This document shows positions 1 to 10,034 of a DNA stretch of 64,000 nucleotides, piece after piece (positions within the stretch are counted from its first letter, which is position 1; each line of letters opens with the position of its first letter). Location: positions 31,801,109 to 31,865,108 of the forward strand of contig CM076849.1 in the NCBI GenBank assembly GCA_039519185.1, read 5' to 3'. Below the pieces are notes generated by a model. The model was not told the DNA's origin. It saw nothing but the letters and a program-made list of their open reading frames with translations, and did not search any database. Made by a program: the position numbers and the translations under genes. The stretch is from Astragalus membranaceus. Its lineage: Eukaryota > Streptophyta > Magnoliopsida > Fabales > Fabaceae.

Positions 1-876
1 AGTTCGGTTCGATCCCTGGAAACTTTCTTTACTTCACAAGAGTCCCCCTCGGATCAGAGAACTGGCTTGACACAGCCAAAGAAAAGAGGATAGTTCGATC
101 CCAGATTGAACCGAAGCCTACTTCCTTTTTCTCGGGATCTTTCTCTTTCTTTCGGGAAAGGGAACAGCACCCTACTATGAATAACAGCAGTTCCTAGCCT
201 GGGCATCATATCATCACTTTTATATAATCTATTTATTAATTAGTCATAACACCACAATCCAACAGACCTTCCCCACTAGACTGGAGTAGCGAGAAGAGAA
301 GCCTACCTAGGACAGAAAAAGCACAAAGTCAAAGACAGAAGAAAGGGGCCGAGGAAGAACCTGAGATCATGTCGTAGGGATCAGAGATCCTGACTGAGGT
401 TAGTCAATCAGTGGCAGCTCAACCATAATCAGAGGAACGAGCCACTATCGATTAGACAAGAACTGGCCTTTCTTTTTGTTAAAGAAATAGTCACCTTAGG
501 AAAATGGACTTCTCGGCTGTCTTTCTGGGCCCTATGATGGACCTTTATATAGAATAGGAGAGGGCCAAGAATTCTTTTTCCCGTGGCACATTTAGTTCTG
601 GTTGAGGCTTTCTTTACCCGGTATAACAGGGCTCGGAAATTCGCAGCATTGCGGCCGGCCTGACTCATCATAAGTTGGAGTGATGAATCCTGGCCCTCCC
701 GAGCCTTGTAACAATTTTCCGATTGAATTAAGAAAATTACAAACTTGTCCGTTCCGTTTCACATTTCCCGCCAAATATAACTGAAATAAGATTCAAGAAC
801 GTTCTAACAACCACGCAACAGTCATGCTTCCGTAATATACCATATCCATATAAGATAAGATCTCCTAGGGCACTAA
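1..876. other. Organelle-like DNA left of the CACTA element (possible NUMT)
   Basis: No convincing gene is present. The stretch is less AT-rich than the spacer elsewhere and has the texture of plant mitochondrial intergenic DNA, for example GATCC-rich and TTTCTTTCGGGAAAG-type segments. The short open frames here have no recognisable domain. The stretch runs up to the TAA duplication at 874-876, and similar-looking sequence resumes at 9761, so the two may be halves of one older insertion. The organelle origin is an impression from composition and recall, not an alignment. Confidence 0.35.
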
Positions 877-896
877 CACTACAAGAAAAGCTGGAC

Positions 897-1245
897 TTTG
901 CGGCGGGCGAAATCCGCCGCAAAAGCCAAATTTGCGGCGGATATTTGGACTTTGCGGCGGAAGTTTTTCGCCGGTAGCCAGCTCGAAGCAAACGCGTTGC
1001 GGCGGATTTAGTGGCGCGGCAAAATCCAACGCAAATTTGCGGCGGATAATCCGCCGAAAAAGGGGACAAATTTTGACGCAATATATCCGCCGGAAAGTAC
1101 CCAATATCCGTCGCAAATTATCCGCCGCAAAGTACCCCTTATCCGCCGCAAAACACCCGTTTTATTTAAAAAAAATGAATATAATTTTTTTAAAAAAACG
1201 TTTTATTTAAAATTCCGCCGCAAACGACACAAATCCGCCGCAAAG
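897..1245. repeat. Left subterminal repeat array of the CACTA element
   Basis: Many copies of the unit TTTGCGGCGGA or its complement TCCGCCGCAAA lie in both orientations in this GC-rich island. Such arrays bind the TNPA-type protein and are required in cis for CACTA excision. The island is followed by an A/T-homopolymer tract (about 1246-1500) with no gene. This is the 3' end of the element relative to its genes. Confidence 0.9.
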
Positions 1246-1647
1246 TACCATTTTTTTTAAAAAAAAAATTATTATTATTTTTAAAAAATAAATTTTATTT
1301 TTTTAAAAAAAATCGTTTTAATTAAAAATATATATTATTTTATTAATTTTTTTTAATTATTGATAAAAAAATAAAATCCAATAACTAATTAATTTTTAAT
1401 TTAAAAAAATAAAAATTGGGAAAAGCAAGTAAAAATATCCATACAATTAATAAAATATCCAGACAATTAATAAAATATCCAGACAAATAAATAAAATAAT
1501 CTAAAGCTACTGGGGTGCCTGCCGGTCAATGTCATCAACATTATTATAATATGTATCATCTTGAAGTAAAGCACTGAGCGATGACATTTGGACGTTAAGA
1601 TCAATGTCCAGCGGGGGTGACCGCTGCTGGGGGTACTGCTGGTTTGG

Positions 1648-3253
1648 CTAGATCAGGGGTGACTGATGTTGGGGCTGCTGGTATGGCTGGCGGGGTGACT
1701 GATGTTGCTGCTGGTATGGCTGGAATGGCGGCGCATACTGCGGTGTATACTGCGGGGGATATTGGGATGCATACGGCGGGGGATACTGGGGTGCATACTG
1801 CTGCTGGCAGTACTGCTGCTGTGGCGGCGGCGGGTAGGATGCTGATGAGGATGGCCTCGAGCTAGACACCATCTGATCCTGCAAGAACTTAAAGCGCTCC
1901 TCCATGCGCTCCTCAGCTACCCTAGCCTGGTCCCGAATCGCCTGAATTTCCCGCTCACTTCGATCCCGAATCGCCTGAATTTCCCGATCGCTTTGCTGCT
2001 GCCGCTCGGCAATCTGACGCTGAGCCTCGCTCAGTTGCTGCGTCAATTGCCTAACCTCATTCAACTCACCAGCATTGGGAACATAATTGCGACCAGTCGA
2101 GGATCCAGAATGTGAATCTGATAGACTCGGAATAATGCTTGTTCGAAAAGCAGCCGGTCCAATACCACCTGATCCTACCAGACGATTAGTCTTTTGGGGA
2201 CCAACTGCTCTCTCCCAAACATCACGAGCTACTCTAGCCTCCTCCACTGGATCGACAGCTGCCCCACTGCCCTGTTGTGACTGATGGTACTCAGCCATCC
2301 CACCCTCGAAGCTCTCCTGAAAAAATAACCCAACAAATAAATAACTAATTATTAATATAAATAATAAACATTAATTAATATATATAATTGTAAAAGTAGT
2401 TTTACCTGAATACGCCTCGCCCGATCTGTAACGTACTCACCAGTCTCCTCCACCATATGCATGTGGCAATGCAACTCAGGCAAAGTGATTGGCATTTGTT
2501 CCCTCTCCACCTATATATATATATATATGTACATAAATATATATATTATTAATTAAATACACATATTGAAAATGACTAGTTAATTATTATAAATAATTAA
2601 TTAATTAATCAAGTAATAAATTAAGTAATAAATTTACCAAACGTATGTAATGCGTTGCAGTATTAACCCTCCCCCCCGTGTGTGTGCAGCCACCTTTTTC
2701 AGAAGCACGGTTCTTCTTGGCTTTCTCACAATAATTCTTAAATCCTTCGTCTTTCTCCCAATACTCATTAAACTCAGCCCAAGTTGAGTCTCCCATATAA
2801 GATGGCTCCGTACGCGTATTGCGCGCCCTCCGCATCAATTCAGAATAGCGATGAGAACATCTCTTATGGAACACTCTCTCAACTGCGGCTTGCTCCCCTG
2901 GATACCATGTACATTTTTCCTATTTAAGAAATTTACAATAATGTTGTTAATTATAAGGCAATAATTAATTAATTAATCAAGTCAATATAAAAGATAATAC
3001 ACCAAATTAATTATTTCGTAGAATCGAATAACTTACCAAAAATGATCTTAACATCTTCTTATTTGCATCCTTATCTTTTCTAACTTCCGTCCAGTTCTTC
3101 CAGCTCTTGGTAAAATTCTCCTTGATTGTTTTTGTGATGGCGGTAGCTGAAGCCTTCGAAGGAATAAAACTGCATTAAAAAAAGATGAATTTTGTTACAC
3201 CAAATATAAGTTATATATATATATATATAAATGGTAACAAAAATAAATTAATA

Positions 3254-3305
<52 letters not shown>

Positions 3306-3650
3306 TTACGAATCGCCAACAATCTGCAATATGATACGCCCATCAGGTGTAACCCTAATCACCTCAGTCCCATCAATGAATGTGCGTACCCCATCCGCAT
3401 CAACATGTGTCGGGGATAAGCCCTCAGTACCAACAGGAATCGATGGGCCCCCTGCAGTACTAGTACTAGCACCATCCTCAGACACAGGTGGTGGCAAATA
3501 TCCGCCAGTAGTAACAACAACACGCGCAGGCTGAGTACGGCGCCCTAGGCGAGTAGATGTCTTCCGCCTGCTAGTGCTGGCGGCATCGGGAGGTGGAGGA
3601 GGAACATATGCGCCGTCATGATCGGATCCCGGGTCATCATGAGATGCCAT
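1648..3650 (-). CDS. CACTA second gene, Ptta/En/Spm (TNPA-like) protein, five exons
   Basis: I join five exons on the minus strand: 3650-3310, 3169-3037, 2919-2638, 2510-2406 and 2316-1648. All introns are GT-AG and the sum is 1,530 nt, giving 509 residues plus stop. The N-terminus is proline/serine-rich (from MASHDDPGSD). Residues of about 115-255 include the motif KNWTEVRKDK and a GGCTHTGGR segment, and resemble the plant Ptta/En/Spm transposase family (PF03004). Residues of about 371-436 form a charged heptad-like coiled coil rich in REIQAIRD repeats, and the tail (437-509) is Q/P/Y-rich. Proteins of this kind bind subterminal repeats and cooperate with TNP2. The gene lies downstream of TNP2 in the same direction. 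Intron 1 contains a long TA microsatellite. The 3' exon could have a further intron; the other joins look firm. Confidence 0.8.
3259..3302. repeat. TA dinucleotide microsatellite in an intron
   Basis: About 22 uninterrupted TA units lie in intron 1 of the TNPA-like gene, directly downstream (minus strand) of its GTAAGT donor. Nearby shorter TA runs occur at 2514-2528 and 3214-3228. Such a run is probably length-polymorphic. Confidence 0.9.
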
Positions 3651-3847
3651 ATCTGTATAGATCTAGCTAAACATATACATTTAAACAAAACAAACATATA
3701 CTAAACAAGGTTAACATAAACATATACAAAACTCATGCATTAAAATAAATAATTTGAATCCCATTCATTCTCAAACAAATAACATCCTTCATTAAAAATA
3801 ACATCTTCATTAAAAATAGAATTGTTGAAACATGAATTACATTCATT

Positions 3848-6800
3848 CTAATTTGAATCCCATTCATTCTCAAAATCATCATCATCGGAGGAGTGAATTC
3901 TTGATACACCAATGTGGTCTGTTGCATCATCACCATCAGCATCTTCGTCATCAACAACTTCATCGCCGGTGTTTGGCTCATCACATAAACGAACAATGGG
4001 TTCAACTTGAATGATCACTTCATTTACATTAGACATCTCTTCCATTTGATATGGCATATCTTCCACCGTGTCATCATTTGTCTGATCAATGCGACCTCTT
4101 GGTTTTGTTTTAATTGCGACACACCAACCACGCCTATCAGTCCGCGTTGATGGATAAGGGACATAATAGACTTGTCTCACATTTTGTGCAATGACGAACG
4201 GATCATACGGTCGATATCTACCATTCATTTTAATGTCCACTGTATTTGACTTTGGATTCACCTTTGTTCCTCGAGCAGACGGATCAAACCAATTACAATA
4301 AAAAACCACTACCTTTGGACTAAAATCTAGATGGGGGTACTGAAGTTCATATATGTGTTGAACCACACCATAAAAATCATCTTCACCTCCTCCAGTGACC
4401 CCCTTCATGCACACTACACTATTGACTGTCTCTCTGCCCTGTGTCCATTCATTGGTGTGAAATTTGTATCCATTGACAAAGTATGTGTGCCATTCTTTAA
4501 CACATCTTCGAGGACCGTCTGATATGTTCCTCAAGTGTTGGTTGGTAGGATTTGGCGGGAGGGAATACACATATTGACTAAACCACATTGGAAAATGCGC
4601 ATGAATATGAGCAGAAGATTGGTCTTCACGTACTGCCTCTGATGACAAGAACTCCCTAAAAAGAAATAATTTAATTATTACACTTGTCTACTATATTAAC
4701 TAATTAAGATCGATTGTTAATGTTGAGGAACATACTCAATAAATGGTTGCACCTCAGTACAGTTTATCAACACATGAACATGTGCTGAACTTAACTCTTC
4801 ATCTGTTAGCCAGTGAGTTGACTCCTTCCCAGATGGACGACCGGGTAGACAAAAGACAGACAAAGCCAAAGGATGTCGCCATTCAGTATCCACTTCATTT
4901 CGACTGCTTCCAGGAGCAAACTGATTCTTGAAATAATGAGAACAAAAATGTGTTGTTTCACGGTGTAGGTAAGAAGAACATATCGATCCTTCAACTCTAG
5001 CTTTGTTTTTCACCGATCTTTTTGAATCACCCATGAACCTAGAGAATATGATATTAATATATTAATAGTCATATAATATTTTAATTTAAACTTGTTTCTT
5101 ATATTATAAAAATTAGCGAACCTTTCTAACGGATACATCCATCTGTATTGGACAGGTCTGCCAAGTTTAGCTTCATATGCGAGATGCACCGGTAGATGCT
5201 CCATAGAATCAAAGAAACCAGGTGGAAATACTCTCTCCAACTTGCATAAGATAAGTGGGATGTCTTGTTCCATTTTTGAAAGATCATCAGCTTTTAGCGT
5301 TGCAGAACACAAATTCTTAAAGTATTGACTTATTTCAATGAGCGGATTCAAAACGTGTGTTGGCAACGAACTAAAAGCGATAGGAAGTAAGCACTCCATG
5401 AATACGTGACAATCATGACTCTTCATCCCATGCAACCTCCCATTATCCACATCCGCACATCTAGATAAATTGGAAGAATAACCGTCTGGCATTTTCAACT
5501 CTTTTATCCACTGATAAACTGCTTTCGCTTGTTCGGTAGATAAAGTATAATTGGCTTTGGGTTTCAAAATCCTAGTACCTTGCTCAACCAACAACAAATC
5601 CTTTCGTCTACAGAAATGATCTATATCCTTCCTAGCTTTCTCATTGTCTTTCGTTTTGCCTTTCACGTTCATGACAGTGTTAAATATGTTGTCAAAAAAA
5701 TTCTTCTCTATATGCATGACATCGAGATTGTGTCTCAATAGATTATCTTTCCAATAGGGAAGTTCCCAAAAAATACTTTTTTTTGTCCAATTGTGCCATT
5801 GTCCATAGCCATCTGGACGAGAAACAACACCGGCTACGACTTCCACAGGAGGGATATCCCTAACATTATTCCAAACTTCCTCTGGTGTCAACTGACGAGG
5901 AGGTCCAGCTGTTTCAACATTTCCCTTGATGAACGCATATTTCTGCTTTCTAAATGGGTGATCCATAGGTAAGAACCTACGGTGCGAGTCAAACCATGAA
6001 ACTTTTCCTCCGTATTTAAGACTAAAAGCCTTTGTGTCAACCATGCAAATCGGACACGCCATCTTACCATGTGTCCCCCATCCAGACAACATTCCATAGG
6101 CAGGGAAGTCATTTATGGTCCACATCAAAGCCGCCCTCATCACAAAATTTTGTTTGCGTGCCACATCATAAGTTAAAACACCATTCCACAACCTTTTTAG
6201 GTCATCAATCAAAGGTTGCAAATAGATGTCAATACCAGCTGTTGGATTACTTGGCCCTGGAATAATAGAATTTAAAAACATGTATGGTTTGGACATACAC
6301 ATTTCTGGAGGAATGTTGTATGGGGTAACAATAACTGGCCAACATGAATACGGTGTTACCGAGGCTTGAATATATGGTGTGAAACCATCAGAGCACAAAC
6401 CAAGCCGAACATTGCGCGGATCACTGGCAAAATCTGGATGAACACGATCAAAATGCTTCCAAGCTTCACCATCAGATGGGTGACGTAATTCACCAGAATT
6501 ATTTCTATTTTGATGGTGCCATGTCATTTTACCTGCGGTCTCCATTGAAGTAAACATCCTCTGTAGCCTTGGAATAAGAGGCAGATAGAACATTGATTTT
6601 CGTGGAACCGGTTTGCCTCTGCTCATCCCCGATCTACTGACACGATAGCATGGTTGTCCACACAACTTGCATTCCGACAACTCTCCATCATTTATGCCAA
6701 ACTCATTGTTATAATAGAGCATGCAACCAGACACACAACAATCAATCCTTTTAGATTTTAAGCCAAGCTTCGATACCACTCTTTTAGCTTCATAATAACT

Positions 6801-7454
6801 TTGCGGTAAACTCCCTCTAATGGGGGTTGCATCCAACATCATTTTGGTCATATATTCCATGCACAACTCAACAACATTAAATTGAGACTTAAGACCCAAC
6901 AACCGAACACACATTGATAATTTTGAGTCTGTAGATCCTTCAAATATGGGTTTATTTGTCTCACTCAAATACATGTAAAACCTTTGAGCTTCCTCATTTG
7001 GAACTTCGTCAGCATCTGGTTCTTCAAAATCCAAATTTACTCCAACAGCGTCAGATATCATTCCCTGATAAACATCTAACGGTTGTATTCCCCATCCTTC
7101 AGATGTCGTAGTCACTGGATAACTACTTGATGTGTGATCTACTACTTCAACCGGAACATTAACCGCAGGAACTGCAGCTACCCCTGGCGCTCCTTCCCCG
7201 TGACGACTCCATGTCCAATAATTTGGCCTAAACCCATTATTGTACAAATGAAGTCTAACTTCATGTTCATTTTTTATAGCTCGAAATGAACATTTCAAGC
7301 ACGGACATCTAATACCGCCTTGTCGCCCAAATTCTTCATGATCAATGTACTTAGCACAAAAAATAAACTCTTCTACTCCTTCTACAAAACGTCGTTTTAC
7401 ACCAGTTCTTCCAGGATACAATCGATCATACATCCAACTACGATCCATTTTCAA
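3848..7454 (-). CDS. TNP2: TNP2-type CACTA transposase, three exons, apparently intact
   Basis: The minus-strand exons are 7454-5122, 5038-4736 and 4655-3848, with two short GT-AG introns (83 and 80 bp). The sum is 3,444 nt, giving 1,147 residues with no internal stop. The start MKMDRSWMYDRLYPGR is the typical N-terminal transposase-associated domain (PF13963). Next comes the TNP2 catalytic family domain (Transposase_21, PF02992), with the block around MWTINDFPAYGMLSGWGTHG and a later LRHNLDVMHIEKN. DUF4218 spans intron 1 and DUF4216 lies in exon 3 (VVFYCNWFDPSARGTK, about residues 980-1070). Both introns fall where the conserved domains would otherwise break, which supports the joins. The product would cut at the CACTA ends in the nucleus. 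The tail after DUF4216 is acidic. Activity is inferred from intactness only. Confidence 0.93.
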
Positions 7455-7516
7455 GAACTATACGTATACTACACTACAATATAAATAAAATAAACTATCA
7501 ATTACTTCATATTTTG

Positions 7517-7550
<34 letters not shown>

Positions 7551-8224
7551 TACTCATTTTATTTTGATATTTCAATAAACTACCAATTAATTACAAGCAA
7601 CAGAATTAATTTTTTAATAATGTTATATACAAATAATTTAAACATTATAAATAATAATTCCAAATTTAATTTTAAATTTCAATTTTTATAAGACAATATA
7701 TGTTAATAAAATTTATAAGTGAACTTAATAAATAAGTTTTTTCAATATAAATTAATTTGTATTATTATTGCAAACAAAATACTAAACAAAATTTTACTAA
7801 AAATAGTGAAGTAAGTAATATTTTATTAATTACTTTAACAACTAACCGTAGTGAAGAGAAGGCTCTGGCTTGAAGCTTATCCTGAACTCAAGCAGAGAGG
7901 AAAAAGCAGAGAGAAAAAAGGAGGAACCCAAACAATACCTAAACAAAAAAAACAACACAATTAGTAACAAATTCATATTATTATAAAATAATTTAAAAAC
8001 GAATATTAAAAAAAAAATTAAAAACCAAAACTATTAACTAATATCAAAAACATACCTTGAAGAAATTTCCCAATAAGAGCAGAAGACAATTCGTAGGGAG
8101 GAAGCGCTACACTTCAAAAACAGATTTAGTAGAGAAGGAGAGAATTTGGGAGAGAGTAAAAGAGAAATTTTAAGAAGAGAATGGGAGGATTGTTAGAAGT
8201 GTGAAGAATGAGAAGTGGGGAATG
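7455..8224 (-). other. 5' leader region of the TNP2 gene
   Basis: No coding frame is seen. On the minus strand the sequence nearest the promoter (about 8050-8220) is pyrimidine-rich, like a plant 5' leader. The rest is AT-rich, with a TA run at about 7519-7541. A leader intron is possible but I could not fix its borders. Confidence 0.5.
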
Positions 8225-8245
8225 GATATATATAGAAAAACGCAT
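8225..8245 (-). promoter_or_regulatory. Candidate TATA box for the TNP2/TNPA transcription unit
   Basis: On the minus strand the sequence CTATATATATCC lies just inside the GC-rich subterminal repeats and just upstream of a pyrimidine-rich leader. The position at the inner edge of the 5' subterminal array is where En/Spm-type promoters sit. A second copy of the same arrangement is found at about 9396. Confidence 0.55.
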
Positions 8246-8259
8246 CCCAACGGTCAAAA

Positions 8260-8565
8260 GGGATTTGCGGCGGATTTGGACGGTTGCGGCGGATTTCGAA
8301 ATTCAATATCCGCGGGTTTTTTTTTTCGGTGCTTTGCGGCGGATTCTGGACGGTTGCGGCGGATTTTGAAATTTAAAATCCGCGTTTTTTTTATTTACGG
8401 AGGTTTGCGGCGGATTCGTGGTACTTTGCGGCGGATATTCAAATTAAAATATCGCGCTTTTTTTTTAAAAATACCAAATAATCCGCCGCAAAAGCTATAA
8501 TCCGCCGCAAAAATCCGCCGCAAATGCTCAACATCCGCCGCAAAAAACACAAATCCGCCGCAAAG
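8260..8565. repeat. Internal CACTA subterminal repeat array
   Basis: A second island of TTTGCGGCGGAT units lies about 1.2 kb inside the right terminus. Its first half (8260-8440) is mostly in TTTGCGGCGG orientation and its second half (8480-8565) in CCGCCGCAAA orientation. The second half and the A/T tract after it match the left end of the element at about 1215-1430 in direct orientation. This looks like a 5' array joined to a 3' array. Confidence 0.8.
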
Positions 8566-8770
8566 TACCATTTTTTTTTTAAAAAAAAAATTATTATTTT
8601 TTTAAAAAATTATTATTATTTTTAAAAAATAAATTTTATTTTTTAAAAAAAATCGTTTTAATTAAAAATATATATTATTTTATTAATTTTTTTAATTATT
8701 GATAAAAAAATAAAATCCAATAACTAATTAATTTTTAATTTAAAAAAATAAAAATTGGGAAAAACAGTAA
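8555..8770. repeat. Direct copy of the left-end A/T tract
   Basis: The tract from AATCCGCCGCAAAGTACC through the runs of A and T to AAAAATTGGGAAAA closely matches 1236-1425, in the same orientation, with only small length differences in homopolymers. A simple CACTA element would not carry its 3' subterminal sequence near its 5' end. Confidence 0.8.
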
Positions 8771-8913
8771 AATATTATCACTAAAAAAATATCCATATAA
8801 TTAATAAAATATTTTAAACAAAAAAATAAAATAATCTAAAGCAATAAAAATTGGGAAAAACAGTAAAATATATATTTAATGTCTGCTACCCCTAAACGGA
8901 GACCTACGCCATT

Positions 8914-9328
8914 ATCTTGATATGACACTCTCTTGAGCATTGTCGGCAGCAGCTCCATTACAGTGGCGTATGTCTCCATTTCATTGTAAAGAAATTTCCA
9001 CATTGTCGTGAACACCCCTTCATCTTTTTCGTTAAAAGTAACCCATTTATCAGCAAAAAGATGATTGAATCTCTAAATAGAAAGTTTGAGGAACTGCAAG
9101 GACGGGTTGTTAAGTTGGAGGATGATACCGAGCATTTGATGAGCGTATATGTCTCTTGTGGTGAAAATAATGAGGATGAACTTTATGCTGATAAATGGGT
9201 TACTTTTAACGAAAAAGATGAAGGGGTGTTCATGACAATGTGGAAATTTTTTTACAAAAAAATGGAGACGTACGCCACTCTATTGGAACCCCGCTGCCGA
9301 CAATGCTCAAGAGAGTGCCGTATTAAGA
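8914..9328. repeat. Inverted repeat with about 143-bp arms, capable of a long hairpin
   Basis: The arm at 8914-9056 is the reverse complement of the arm at 9186-9328, with about 90 percent identity by eye and a 129-bp loop. Read on the minus strand, the left arm is open and would encode ADKWVTFNEKDEGVF and following residues. The right arm and loop are open on the plus strand (9061-9405). The coding look suggests a gene fragment that was duplicated in inverted orientation. I do not recognise the protein. A transcript through it from the promoter at about 9400 would form a long double-stranded RNA. Confidence 0.85.
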
Positions 9329-9393
9329 GATCGAGTGCCGTATCAAAGAATGAGAGTATTGGTAGAGGTGTGAAAAAAGAAGAAGGGGAGAAG

Positions 9394-9410
9394 GGGTTTA
9401 TATAGGAGAA
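9394..9410 (-). promoter_or_regulatory. Second candidate TATA box near the right CACTA end
   Basis: On the minus strand the sequence CTCCTATATAAACCCC lies just inside the terminal subterminal array and is followed by a pyrimidine-rich leader, the same layout as at 8225-8245. Both sites are flanked by a shared CAACGGTCAAAAG-type block on the array side. Transcription from here would run into the inverted repeat at 9328-8914. Confidence 0.5.
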
Positions 9411-9419
9411 ACGAAGTCA

Positions 9420-9745
9420 AACGGTCAAAAGGCAAGATTCGCCGGAAACGGCAGTTACCGGCGGATTTAAGGGATTTGCGGCGGACATAAGGGATTTGCG
9501 GCGGACGGAGGTGCATTTGCGGCGATTAATTAAAATCTCGTAAAAAAAAAATTGTGAACCCAAATCCGCCGCAAGAACCGTTAAATCCGCCGCAAAAGCC
9601 AAGACGAATTTTAATCCGCCGCAAATGTCAATTTTTCCGCCGGTAACTTTGAGGCGGATAAATTCCGCCGAAAATTCGTAGATTCCGCCGGTAACTTTGC
9701 GGCGGATCTATATCCGCCGGAAACTCCTGGCCGGAAAAACCAATA
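9420..9745. repeat. Right terminal subterminal repeat array of the CACTA element
   Basis: Units of the types ATTTGCGGCGGA, AATCCGCCGCAAA and TCCGCCGGTAACTTTG are packed here up to the right terminus. The CCGGTAAC variant is absent from the left array, so the two ends differ in repeat type. This is the 5' end relative to the element's genes. Confidence 0.85.
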
Positions 9746-9760
9746 ATTCTTGTAGTGTAA

Positions 9761-10030
9761 GCCCATCTTGCTATCCAATTCTACAAGCACTAACCCAATC
9801 TCACTGAATGAAATTTCACATCTTTCGTCTCAACTTGTCGGACCGCTCTCGAACCCGGGTGGGGAAGGAATGTCTGGTTACCAGATGCTATGGAAGGGCC
9901 TACCCCTAGTTCGGCTCTTATCAATGTCGTTGCTCCGGTTGGAATTAGAGAAACTAAGTTCGTTTTGGTATGAGAAAATAACCAATCCTAAATATGGGAT
10001 AAGTCAGGCGTGTACAGACTATGGCATCGT
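9761..10030. other. Organelle-like DNA right of the CACTA element
   Basis: The stretch contains segments such as CTCGAACCCGGGTGGGG and CAACTTGTCGGACCG that look like plant mitochondrial DNA. An open frame from 9768 has no recognisable domain and runs into the next CACTA remnant. It may be the other half of 1-876. Confidence 0.3.
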
Positions 10031-10034
10031 TATT

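Larger units (their letters stand above)
877..9757 (-). mobile_element. Complete CACTA (En/Spm) DNA transposon, probably composite
   Basis: The left end reads CACTACAAGAAAAGC at 877 and the right end reads AATTCTTGTAGTG, finishing at 9757, so both termini start CACTACAAG when read inwards. The 3-bp target duplication TAA lies at 874-876 and 9758-9760, the length expected for CACTA elements. Arrays of TTTGCGGCGGAT-type subterminal repeats lie inside both ends. Two genes, a TNPA-like gene and a TNP2 transposase, are read on the minus strand, so the functional 5' end is the right end. The 8,881-bp span is within the usual autonomous range. The right third repeats the left subterminal sequence in direct orientation, which suggests two elements fused head to tail. 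Confidence 0.95.

Noticed and set aside
897..1245. CRISPR-like regularly spaced repeats
   Set aside because: Units occur in both orientations with irregular spacing inside a CACTA end in a plant genome.
8201..8500. A 99-codon plus-strand frame with repeated GLRRI-like units
   Set aside because: It is the translation of CACTA subterminal repeats, not a gene; similar frames occur at 932-1210.
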